10,307 nucleotides of DNA from CBDDDW01 sp965226805. Its GTDB lineage: Bacteria; Chloroflexota; Dehalococcoidia; Lucifugimonadales; JAGWBF01. The translations under genes were made by a program, and so were the position numbers. Under the pieces are notes generated by a model. That model saw only the letters and a program-made list of their open reading frames with translations. It was not told the DNA's origin and ran no database searches. The DNA lies in contig CBDDDW010000010.1 of assembly GCA_965226805.1 (NCBI GenBank), positions 1-10,307 of the forward strand, given 5' to 3'. Each line of letters begins with the position of its first letter. Position 1 is the stretch's first letter. This document shows, in pieces, positions 1 to 7,008 of the stretch.

Positions 1-281
1 TAACCGGCCTCAGCTTTAATCCAACACCCTCAGCACAGGATTACGCGATTAAGCACCGTGTGTCTGTGTAAAGGCCCACCACCGTCGCTGTGTGGGGAGT
101 ATATGGGGTGGTTGGCGCCGTCCCACGCTCTCTGGCCATCCTCGTGCACATACAGTGGCGTTTCGGGCCACCACAGCCTCCGCCGGGATAGAGGGCTCTT
201 TGACCCTGCCCCTCTGCGGCTTGACCCCAGCCGTTGGTTTCGGTAAGGTTGGCGACAACAGGCCGTAGGGAGTCCTTGCAT
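1..281. other. 5' flank with no supported gene
   Basis: I see no convincing coding region, RNA gene or repeat here. Open frames on the minus strand across this stretch translate into low-complexity, Arg/Pro/Ser-rich sequence with no recognisable motif. The right-hand end (about 240-281) should contain the promoter and leader of the exported protein gene that starts at 282, but no clear -35/-10 pair stands out. Confidence 0.5.
267..272 (+). promoter_or_regulatory. Ribosome binding site for the exported LamG-family gene
   Basis: AGGGAG lies 9 nt before the ATG at 282. This picks ATG 282 over the in-frame TTG at 234, and it places the hydrophobic segment directly at the N-terminus, as expected for an exported protein. 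Confidence 0.6.
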
Positions 282-584
282 ATGGCAACGGTACGCTGGC
301 TCAGTTTCAGTCTTGGAGCAGTTGTCCTGCTGGCGGCCTTGGGGGTCGTTCTCGCTATTGTGGTGGCGAGGGTCAACCAATCCTCTGCCGATGCTGTTAC
401 CCTGAGATCCTCTGTACTCCAAGCCAGCGGTGATCAGTTGGGCCTGTGGCACGACCAGGATAAGACCGACCCTGTAACCTCCCTCCAATTCAGAAAGCTC
501 CAGATACAGCCTCCCCTCAGGTCCATTGGCCCCGATATGCCCAAGGCCACAGTATTCGTCGAGAACATGAGAGACCACCGGTGA
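282..584 (+). CDS. N-terminal fragment of an exported/membrane-anchored protein (frameshifted from the LamG ORF downstream)
   Basis: This is a 100-codon reading frame starting at ATG 282. It begins MATVRW and continues into a strongly hydrophobic segment (residues about 6-30, rich in Leu, Val and Ala), which is a signal peptide or N-terminal anchor. There is no lipobox cysteine. About 60 residues of unrecognised sequence follow, then a beta-strand-like stretch ending 'TVFVENMRDH', after which the frame stops at 582-584. The reading continues sensibly in the other two forward frames: 'PVTYTSPSP' in the frame of 581, then 'CGDVESPPGTV' in the frame of 604. Joined, this resembles the BsuPI/intracellular proteinase inhibitor-like fold ('NxSDxPVTYTFPS' pattern). 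I infer that this fragment and the ORF at 634-1458 are one broken gene of about 392 codons. The alternative, a genuine short protein, is less likely. Confidence 0.55.
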   Translation: MATVRWLSFSLGAVVLLAALGVVLAIVVARVNQSSADAVTLRSSVLQASGDQLGLWHDQDKTDPVTSLQFRKLQIQPPLRSIGPDMPKATVFVENMRDHR

Positions 585-633
585 CTTATACCTCACCCAG
601 CCCTGTGGGGATGTAGAGAGCCCTCCAGGGACT

Positions 634-1458
634 GTGATAGGGACCATGGACGCTGTGGTGCACACTCTGGGCGGCGACCTCCTGGGGAACACCTGCGATG
701 TGCCAGGGACGGTGGTTATAGCCAGCGGGGACCTCGTCAGGACAGAGCTGCGCATCGGGCTAGTACCTGGATTGGCTTCGGGTGATTACCCCTTCCAGAC
801 GGTGTTCGAGGCGGTCAGCGCGGTGGCCATCCATCCGCCTGGTGGCATGGTCAGCTGGTGGCCGGGCGATGGGAACGCCAACGACATAGCAGGCGGTAAC
901 CACGGGACCTTACAGGGTGGTGCCGGCTTTGCGCAGGGCGTAGTGGGAGAGGGGTTTAGCTTGGACGGCGTTAACGATTATGTTTCAGCACCGTTTACAC
1001 ATGAAGGCCCCTTTACTGTTGACTTCTGGTTAGAGGCAAATGTCGCAACCCAGGCGGAATATACTTCCGCCTTCGCTTCATCGACTCCTGGTCACTACAG
1101 TCCATTTTCCCAAATAGACTTCGACTCGTTTGGTAACTATCGGTTCCAGGGAGGCAACGATGAACTGCATCTGAATATTGGCCCTGCGACGACCAGTTTC
1201 CAGCATGTAGCGGTAACCTACGATAGCTCAACTGTCAGAACGTATCTGAACGGTGAATTCCAAAACAGCGCGACCTGGGCGGGGCCTACCCTGCGGTTTG
1301 AGACGGCAAAGATAGGCATGAATCGCGACAATGTTAAGTCCTTCGACGGCCTTATCGACGAGGTGGCTATATTCAACCGCACCCTCACGGCCGACGAGAT
1401 CAGGGCTATTTACGAGGCCGGCAGCGCGGGGAAGATCAAGCTTGCAGCTGGGGGCTAG
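634..1458 (+). CDS. LamG/concanavalin A-like domain protein (C-terminal part of a frameshifted exported protein)
   Basis: The reading frame is open from 571 to the TAG at 1456-1458. GTG 634 or ATG 646 could serve as formal starts, but neither has a good ribosome binding site, so this is probably the continuation of the protein that starts at 282. Residues 1-60 (from GTG) look like the second half of a BsuPI-like beta domain, ending 'SGDYPFQTVFEAV'. Residues about 72-265 are a classical LamG_3/ConA-like jelly roll: 'SWWPGDGNAND', the 'FSLDGVNDYV' strand, 'PFTVDFWLEA', 'HVAVTYDSSTVRTYLNGE' and the closing 'GLIDEVAIFNRTLTADEI'. Such domains bind glycans or proteins on extracellular proteins of environmental bacteria. 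The exact ligand cannot be told from sequence. The C-terminus is complete. The stop lies 3 nt from the stop of the convergent fhs gene. Confidence 0.8.
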   Translation: MIGTMDAVVHTLGGDLLGNTCDVPGTVVIASGDLVRTELRIGLVPGLASGDYPFQTVFEAVSAVAIHPPGGMVSWWPGDGNANDIAGGNHGTLQGGAGFAQGVVGEGFSLDGVNDYVSAPFTHEGPFTVDFWLEANVATQAEYTSAFASSTPGHYSPFSQIDFDSFGNYRFQGGNDELHLNIGPATTSFQHVAVTYDSSTVRTYLNGEFQNSATWAGPTLRFETAKIGMNRDNVKSFDGLIDEVAIFNRTLTADEIRAIYEAGSAGKIKLAAGG

Positions 1459-1461
1459 CGG

Positions 1462-3165
1462 TTACGATAGGCCGACCGTGCGCCCTTCCCAGTCGAGGTC
1501 GATCCTCTGGGACGCCGGCTGCCTGGGCAGGCCCGGCATGGTGCTCATGTTCCCCGCCAGCGGGTAAAGGAACCCGGCACCGATGGATGCACGCACATCG
1601 CGTATCGGGAATACGTATCCCTCTGGGACACCTTTCCAAGAGGGATTGTGGGACAGCGAGAGGTGGGTCTTGGCGATGCACAGGGGGAGGGACCCCCAGC
1701 CCAGGCCCTCGTAAAGCCGGATTTGACGCTCCGCCGCCGGCTCATAGGACACCCCCTCGGCGTTGTAAATCATGGTGGCGACGGTGTTGATCTTCTCCTT
1801 GATGGACGCGGCGTCTTCGTACAGAAGGCGGAAATTCCCGGACCTTGAACACGCTTCCTTCACCAGCTCCGCCAGCTCCACCGCTCCATCGCCGCCATGG
1901 GCATGGGCCGTGCTGGGGGCGCATCCCACCGCCCCGGCTTCCAGGGCCTTCTCCTTCAGCAGAGCTATCTCCCGATCGGTGTCGCTATGGAATCGATTTA
2001 CGGCCACCACCACCGGGACACCGAATCGGCGGGCTATGCCCACCGCCCACATCATGTTGGCGGACCCCTTCTCCAATCCCGGAAGGTTCTCCTCCCGAAG
2101 CTCTGGGGGCAGGGGGCGTCCCGCCACGACACGGCCTATCCCGCCATGCATCTTGAGCGCCCGGACCGTACAAGTGACTACAACGCAGTCCGGGCGTAGA
2201 CCTGACTGCCTGGAAACGATGTGCATGAACTTCTCCAGCCCGCAGTCCGCGCCAAACCCCGCCTCGGTAACCACGTAGTCACCCAGCTTCAGCGCAATCA
2301 TGTCGGCGAGGATCGAGTTGTTCCCCTGGGCGATGTTGGCGAAAGGACCCGCATGTACCAGACACGGCTGGCCTTCCAGGGTCTGCACCAGGTTGGGCTT
2401 GATGGCCTCCTTTAGAAGTACCGCCATGGCACCTGCCGCTTTCAGGTCCTCGGCGGTCACAGGCTTCCCGTCTCTGGTATATCCAACGACGATTCTGCCC
2501 AGCCGCTCCCTCAGGTCGGCAAGCCCCGTGGTCAGCCCCAATATGGCCATCACCTCCGAGGCCGCGGTGATGTCGAAGCCGCTCTCCCTGGGGTGTCCGT
2601 TGGCCTTGCCTCCCAGGCCGAGAACGATGTCACGCAGGACCCGGTCGTTCACATCCAGGACTCGCCGCCAGCCAACGGAAAGGGGATCGATTTCCGCGGG
2701 ACTTCCATGCAAGAGGGCTGCATCGATCAGCGCCGCCAGCAAATTGTGGGCCGACCCCACGGCATGGATGTCGCCCGTGAAGTGGAGATTTATCTCCTCC
2801 ATGGGCCCCACCTGGGAGTACCCGCCTCCCGTGCCTCCTCCCTTGATCCCAAACACGGGGCCCATGGAGGGCTCCCGAAGGCACTCCACCACCCTTTCTC
2901 CTAGCTTCCCCAGGCCCTGGGTCAGGCCTGTTGTTGTCACCGTCTTGCCCTCCCCCAGGGGAGTTGGGTTGATACCCGTCACCACAACCAGCCTGCCCGA
3001 AGGGTTGTCTTTCAGACGCTCCAGGGCATCCAGGGAGACCTTGGCTTTGAATCGGCCGTACAGCTCCAACTCCTCGGGGAGTAGCCCCGCCTCCTCGGCC
3101 ACCTGGGAGACGGGTTTCAGGCTGTGAGACCGGGAGATCTCTAGGTCGCTCGTTACGTCTACCAT
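1462..3165 (-). CDS. fhs: Formate--tetrahydrofolate ligase (10-formyl-THF synthetase)
   Basis: This cytoplasmic enzyme catalyses formate + ATP + tetrahydrofolate to 10-formyl-THF + ADP + Pi, feeding one-carbon units to purine synthesis, fMet-tRNA or the methyl branch of the Wood-Ljungdahl pathway. The 567-residue product is full length for the family (about 555-570). It opens with 'SDLEISRSHSLKPV' typical of FTHFS. The nucleotide-binding loop 'TPLGEGKT' is at residues 68-75, followed by 'GIKGGGTGGGYSQV', 'NLHFTGDIHAVGSAHNL', the 'HAGPFANIAQGNNS' segment, 'VAVNRFHSDTD' and the conserved C-terminal 'TMPGLPRQPA' before the family's usual Asp/Gly-containing end. The ATG at 3165 is preceded by GAGAGGA with good spacing. 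It stands alone here: no folD, fchA or metF is adjacent, so biosynthetic versus catabolic use cannot be decided. Confidence 0.97.
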   Translation of the reverse strand: MVDVTSDLEISRSHSLKPVSQVAEEAGLLPEELELYGRFKAKVSLDALERLKDNPSGRLVVVTGINPTPLGEGKTVTTTGLTQGLGKLGERVVECLREPSMGPVFGIKGGGTGGGYSQVGPMEEINLHFTGDIHAVGSAHNLLAALIDAALLHGSPAEIDPLSVGWRRVLDVNDRVLRDIVLGLGGKANGHPRESGFDITAASEVMAILGLTTGLADLRERLGRIVVGYTRDGKPVTAEDLKAAGAMAVLLKEAIKPNLVQTLEGQPCLVHAGPFANIAQGNNSILADMIALKLGDYVVTEAGFGADCGLEKFMHIVSRQSGLRPDCVVVTCTVRALKMHGGIGRVVAGRPLPPELREENLPGLEKGSANMMWAVGIARRFGVPVVVAVNRFHSDTDREIALLKEKALEAGAVGCAPSTAHAHGGDGAVELAELVKEACSRSGNFRLLYEDAASIKEKINTVATMIYNAEGVSYEPAAERQIRLYEGLGWGSLPLCIAKTHLSLSHNPSWKGVPEGYVFPIRDVRASIGAGFLYPLAGNMSTMPGLPRQPASQRIDLDWEGRTVGLS

Positions 3166-3411
3166 TGATTATTTCCTCTCACTTGTTAGATGCCACCGTG
3201 GGGTTGCCCAGGGGGTGCGCTGGAAGCCTGGCACCAAGCTAGAGGTGCTGACCCAAAGGGCAGCGAGGCTCAGAACTGATAGGTGGGGGATCGGCGGCCA
3301 GTAGACGGCCACAGGGCCCCGTCCATGGGTCCTGGAGGGCAGCTAGCGGCCGGGTCAATCAAACTCAGTCGAGTCATCTAAAACCCCTAGACGGAGAAAA
3401 ATTCGCAAACT
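3166..3411 (-). other. Intergenic region between the 1067-aa oxidoreductase gene and fhs
   Basis: These 246 nt lie downstream of one minus-strand gene and upstream of fhs on the same strand. No ORF of interest is present. No strong intrinsic terminator is visible: a short ACTC/GAGT hairpin at 3364-3375 and a GACGG/CCGTC pairing around 3304-3323 both lack a following T run. A GC-rich stretch at 3218-3265 can form a three-way junction (outer 5-bp stem, two inner hairpins), so the fhs leader may be structured. I do not recognise a known riboswitch class. The region is long enough to hold a separate fhs promoter, but I cannot point to a convincing -35/-10. Confidence 0.5.
3174..3180 (-). promoter_or_regulatory. 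Ribosome binding site of fhs
   Basis: GAGAGGA on the minus strand lies 8 nt before the fhs ATG and confirms the chosen start. Confidence 0.65.
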
Positions 3412-6400
3412 CTATAGCGGACTTACTATCTGCATTATTCGAGCCACGGATGGCACGCCATCTCTATTTAGGATGAACAACATATAGTGCCCGGGCGGAG
3501 ATAGGTTCCCACTGGAAGGCGCCGTCACACTAAGACGGTCCTGAGCCTGGGAGAAGCTCAGCTTGTTGATCCGTTGGTTTTGATCGAATTCATGGGTAAC
3601 CGACGAGAGCCGTATCCAGTTGACGTCGGTGATGCTGGTGGAGTCCGGTGTATGGACGGAGAACGTTCCTCCATACGTAACCGTGGCGGGAACCGAGGTT
3701 ATGGTCGGTCGCGGTCCTTTGAACAGGTAGGGTGGAGAGTAAATTTCAAGCTCTTTCCTATCTGCCTGCCCAACAGGGGCGGGTCTTCCTCCACCTCCCA
3801 CGAGTACACGTCCGTCGGGGAGCAAGGTCGAGGTCGAGTGGTAGACCCGAGGGAGCCGCATGCCGGCCACAATGGACCAGGTCTCTTGCTCTGGGTCCCA
3901 TATTTCCGCGGGGCGCACCGGGCGGGTCCCGTTGTTGGGCCCGGGCGAACTGGTTCCACCTACCACAAGGACCTTCCCATCCGGCAGCAGTGTGGCATTG
4001 AGATGTTTTCTAGTGAAGGCCATCGGGGACACTGATCTCCAGGCAGGCGACGGCTCGTTCAGATCGATGACTTCGGCGGTGTCCGTGGGTGTCGTGCCAC
4101 CTCCCACGATCAATATCCTCCCCGCGTCGTACTGCACCGCCGTGCCTGAAACGCGGCGGCCGAAACTGCTGGACGGCCCTTGAGTCCAGGCCCCTGATCC
4201 ACCGGTGTCAAGGAACCATGTCTCCCTGTCAGTCCCTGCCTTGAAGACCCTGCCGTCCGGTGCCAGGAACATCCTCGGATAGATATCCGCGCCGTGGGGC
4301 CTCGGGTCCTCAGCGTCGGTGAGGTCCCGCCAGGCGCCCTCTGAGCTCTGCCAGACCTGAGGAAGGATGTTCTTGGCGCCATTGTGGTCCCTCAGCCCGG
4401 ATATTACCAGAACATCCCCGTTGGCCAAAGTGGTATTCGTCGGGTACCAACGGCGGTCATTCATATCGAACGCAATGCGGGTCCATGAATCTTCGAACGG
4501 GTCGTAAACGCTTGCGTTGGGCAGACCCTCGAAGTCCGCACCGTCTTGCCCACCCGTCACCAGCAACCTACCGTCCGCGAGGAACGAGTGCCCGCTGCAG
4601 AAGATATCCCGGTCGGGCAGCGCCGGTATGCTGAGTGTCTCCGTGGCCGGGTCCCACAGTCGAATCTCGTCTACCGTGGGATCGCCGGTACCACCGTTCT
4701 GCCAGAAGAGGACCTTGCCCGTGGGAAGCAGGTTCATGTGTATCGGGATGATCTGTGCGTCGCTGAGACCGCTCCACTCCCCAAAGACCGAAGGGTCTGG
4801 AGCGTCCAAACGGTAGATGCCACCGTTCTGTGAGAGGACATATATGGCCCCGTCCAGGTCTTGTCCAAAGGATGTGATTCGAAGGTTGGAGTCAGCCAGC
4901 AGCATCTGCTCCGTCACGAACTCGCCATCGTGACGGAGTCCCCATATCTTCCCGGAGCAGAAGTCTCCGTAGACGTACGCGCCCAGGAGCGAAGGTATGC
5001 CGCGTCCGCGATAGACGTACCCGCCGGTGACCGAGCATCCCTCGGAGTGGCCGTACTCCCACACGGGCAACTCTAGGCCGGTCTCATCGCAGTCAACACT
5101 TGGCGAGAAGCAGTGCCTCCCTTCCATGACATTCCAGCCGTAGTTTGCCCCTCTTTCAACTGTGTTCACCTCTTCCCAATCGCTTTGCCCCACATCGGCA
5201 ACCCAAAACACGCCGGTGTGCTCGTCGAAGGAGAATCTCCACGGATTCCTCAGGCCATACGCCCATATCTCGTCCCTGGCCTCAGGGATGTCGACGAAGG
5301 GATTGTCTGGGGGGATAAGGTAGTTTCGGTCGTCGGACGTGCCGGTCACGTCGATTCGCAGTACTGAGCCGAGAAGCGTACCCCTGTTTTGTCCGTGTCC
5401 CTGTGGGTCGCCTCCGCTACCGCCGTCGCCCAGGCTGATGTAGAGATAGCCGTCGGGCCCGAAGGCCAGCTGGCCGCCGTTATGGTTAGAGAAGGGCTGG
5501 CCTATCTCCATTATGACAAACTCGCTACTCGAGTCGGCCACGTTAGGGTTTTCGCTGACCGAGAAGCGCGAGACCACCGATCGCCGAGGATTTGCGGCGG
5601 AATAGTACACGTAGAAGTAACCGTTGCCACGGTAATCTGGATCGAAGGCCAGGCCCAACAAGCCCTCCTCGAAGCCCTGCGTACTGACGACTGGCCTGAT
5701 GTCCAGGAAGGTCCCTGCTTCTGCTGCACCCCGGTCGTCGGGGAAGACGCGGATGCGGCCCGTCTGCTCCGTGACGAAGATGAGGTCGCGGCCATCGTCC
5801 GGCTGGACGAGGTTAGTCAGTCCCTGGAACGTCAGGTTCGGAAAAGCACGCTCAACCTGGACCGGTTGCAGGGGCTGAGGCGCCAGCCGCCCTAGGTTTA
5901 GGCCGACCAGGGCGAGGTCGCGAGTGTCGATGAGGCCATCACGGTTGGCATCGGCGAGCGGGTCTTCGAAAGGTGGGGGCCCCAAATTAGACGCCACGAT
6001 GCCCAGGTCCAGCCGATCCACGAAACCGTCCTCGTTGGCGTCCGCCGTCCAATCGTTGACGCCGATGATCAGCACCCCTGAGCTCGGCTCGCCCAGGACA
6101 GCCCCGCCAGTGGGGTTGCTCAGAGTCAGGGTCACGGTCTCGTCACCCTCGACGACGGCATCGTTGACAATAGGTATGGCAAAAGTCTGTTCATCCGTGT
6201 CCCCTGGGCCAAAGGTAATCGTCCCCGAGGCAGGCGTGTAATCGGCCGTAGTCGACGCGCTGCCAGGGCTCGTAGCGTAGTCAACGGTTACTTCGCCGTC
6301 CGACCCCAGAGTGCGCGTTACGACGATAATGGCGCTGCCACCGTCTTCTGCCACACTGTAGGTGGAGGTGCTGAATTGCAGGTCGCCGGCTAACTCATAT

Positions 6401-6615
6401 GCGGGCACGGTGAGCTCGCCCTGACTTAGGTCCTCACCAGGTCCCACCGGCGGTTCGTGGGTGGCTTGGTGGTTGGCCTCTGGATGCGCTGTGGCATCAG
6501 GTTGCTCCTCGGGCTGAGGTCCGGGCCCCGCGATCACCAGAGCGGTCCATAACATGCCGGCCGGCGGCACCAGGAAGGCAGCGGCCATGAAGATCCAGAA
6601 ACGAATTGTACTCAA
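3412..6615 (-). CDS. Secreted multidomain oxidoreductase: Calx-beta, dockerin-like, PQQ sugar dehydrogenase-like and galactose/glyoxal oxidase-like modules
   Basis: 1067 residues, starting at TTG 6615, which has AGGA 7 nt upstream; the first ATG (codon 10) has no comparable site. Residues 6-30 are a hydrophobic signal or anchor segment after R5, then a Pro/Glu/His-rich linker. Residues 79-188 form a Calx-beta domain ('VAEDGGSA', 'VEGDETVTLTL'). Residues 189-243 hold two dockerin-type EF-hand repeats ('DANEDGFVD', 'DANRDGLID', each ending NLG). Residues 254-605 are a glucose/sorbosone dehydrogenase propeller: 'EEGLLGLAFDPDY', 'HNGGQLAFGPDG' (H378), 'GLRNPWRFSFD' (R456), 'GANYGWN', and Cys 502, 509, 527, 553 as likely disulfides. 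Residues 611-965 are a Kelch-like galactose/glyoxal oxidase propeller followed by its early-set Ig domain (967-1067). C673, Y724, Y925, H926 and H1008 align with the thioether Cys-Tyr and copper ligands of galactose oxidase. Predicted extracellular oxidation of sugars, alcohols or aldehydes; the substrate is unknown. Confidence 0.9.
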   Translation of the reverse strand: MSTIRFWIFMAAAFLVPPAGMLWTALVIAGPGPQPEEQPDATAHPEANHQATHEPPVGPGEDLSQGELTVPAYELAGDLQFSTSTYSVAEDGGSAIIVVTRTLGSDGEVTVDYATSPGSASTTADYTPASGTITFGPGDTDEQTFAIPIVNDAVVEGDETVTLTLSNPTGGAVLGEPSSGVLIIGVNDWTADANEDGFVDRLDLGIVASNLGPPPFEDPLADANRDGLIDTRDLALVGLNLGRLAPQPLQPVQVERAFPNLTFQGLTNLVQPDDGRDLIFVTEQTGRIRVFPDDRGAAEAGTFLDIRPVVSTQGFEEGLLGLAFDPDYRGNGYFYVYYSAANPRRSVVSRFSVSENPNVADSSSEFVIMEIGQPFSNHNGGQLAFGPDGYLYISLGDGGSGGDPQGHGQNRGTLLGSVLRIDVTGTSDDRNYLIPPDNPFVDIPEARDEIWAYGLRNPWRFSFDEHTGVFWVADVGQSDWEEVNTVERGANYGWNVMEGRHCFSPSVDCDETGLELPVWEYGHSEGCSVTGGYVYRGRGIPSLLGAYVYGDFCSGKIWGLRHDGEFVTEQMLLADSNLRITSFGQDLDGAIYVLSQNGGIYRLDAPDPSVFGEWSGLSDAQIIPIHMNLLPTGKVLFWQNGGTGDPTVDEIRLWDPATETLSIPALPDRDIFCSGHSFLADGRLLVTGGQDGADFEGLPNASVYDPFEDSWTRIAFDMNDRRWYPTNTTLANGDVLVISGLRDHNGAKNILPQVWQSSEGAWRDLTDAEDPRPHGADIYPRMFLAPDGRVFKAGTDRETWFLDTGGSGAWTQGPSSSFGRRVSGTAVQYDAGRILIVGGGTTPTDTAEVIDLNEPSPAWRSVSPMAFTRKHLNATLLPDGKVLVVGGTSSPGPNNGTRPVRPAEIWDPEQETWSIVAGMRLPRVYHSTSTLLPDGRVLVGGGGRPAPVGQADRKELEIYSPPYLFKGPRPTITSVPATVTYGGTFSVHTPDSTSITDVNWIRLSSVTHEFDQNQRINKLSFSQAQDRLSVTAPSSGNLSPPGHYMLFILNRDGVPSVARIMQIVSPL

Positions 6616-6965
6616 AGCTTAGTCCTACGCCAGTCTATCCTAGGACAATACGCGGTAAACGTCTAGCCGCCCACCTCCCTAAGACGAGGGAGTGTTGGTA
6701 CACGCAGACATATCGGGGTGTGTGTGCGAGTTGACCTGCGGTCTTGGAGGGTTTCCTGTCGACATAGGGCCCGCCACCAGATCTGCCCGCACCAAGGCCC
6801 GGAGCCACTCGCAGGGTCAAGCACAAGGTGGAACTCTCGATCGACCCTAAGAAGCTCACTACGGAGCCTGATTGCCCAGAGTTGCTTCAGCCTCCTGTTC
6901 TCTTACCCACGTATTTTTAATCGGAGAAATCCCACTTCACGTGGACCTATTTCATGGGGCCAACT

Positions 6966-7008
6966 CAGAGTAGTGTATAGGAACTCTGTGTGGTATACTT
7001 GTACACTA
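6966..7008 (+). promoter_or_regulatory. Candidate extended -10 promoter with flanking inverted repeats, upstream of the helicase gene
   Basis: TGGTATACT at 6991-6999 fits an extended -10 (TGN plus TATACT). The position for a -35 (6971-6976, TAGTGT) is poor, as is common for extended -10 promoters. Perfect 7-bp arms TAGTGTA (6971-6977) and TACACTA (7002-7008) bracket it and extend to an 11-pair stem if two G-U pairs are allowed. A second, mutually exclusive 6-bp stem pairs CAGAGT (6966-6971) with ACTCTG (6983-6988). A start near 7006 would give a helicase leader of about 100 nt. The arms could be a repressor operator or an RNA switch; which, if either, is not decidable from sequence. Confidence 0.35.

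Noticed and set aside
30..755. 241-codon open frame on the minus strand
   Set aside because: Its translation is low in recognisable structure and rich in Arg, Ser and Pro. It covers the plus-strand exported-protein gene, which has a ribosome binding site, hydrophobic N-terminus and domain similarity.
2300..3127. Long plus-strand open frames antisense to fhs (also 1772-2278)
   Set aside because: They lie inside the unmistakable fhs gene. Their composition (Ser/Pro/Arg-rich, no motifs) is what GC-rich coding DNA gives on its opposite strand.
3199..3225. ZTP riboswitch-like 3' motif (CCCCCTGGGCA on the minus strand) before fhs
   Set aside because: Only the 3' element resembles the consensus CCGCCTGGGCA. 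The required upstream hairpin region with the pairing CTGGCG partner and GGGGAGCG-type box is absent.
3271..3285. CTGATAG near a stem, recalling a hammerhead ribozyme core
   Set aside because: The core needs CTGATGA followed by a stem and GAAA; the sequence differs and no GAAA partner is placed correctly.
5389..5895. 168-codon plus-strand frame antisense to the oxidoreductase gene
   Set aside because: It is opposite the strongly conserved PQQ-dehydrogenase-like domain and shows no features of its own.
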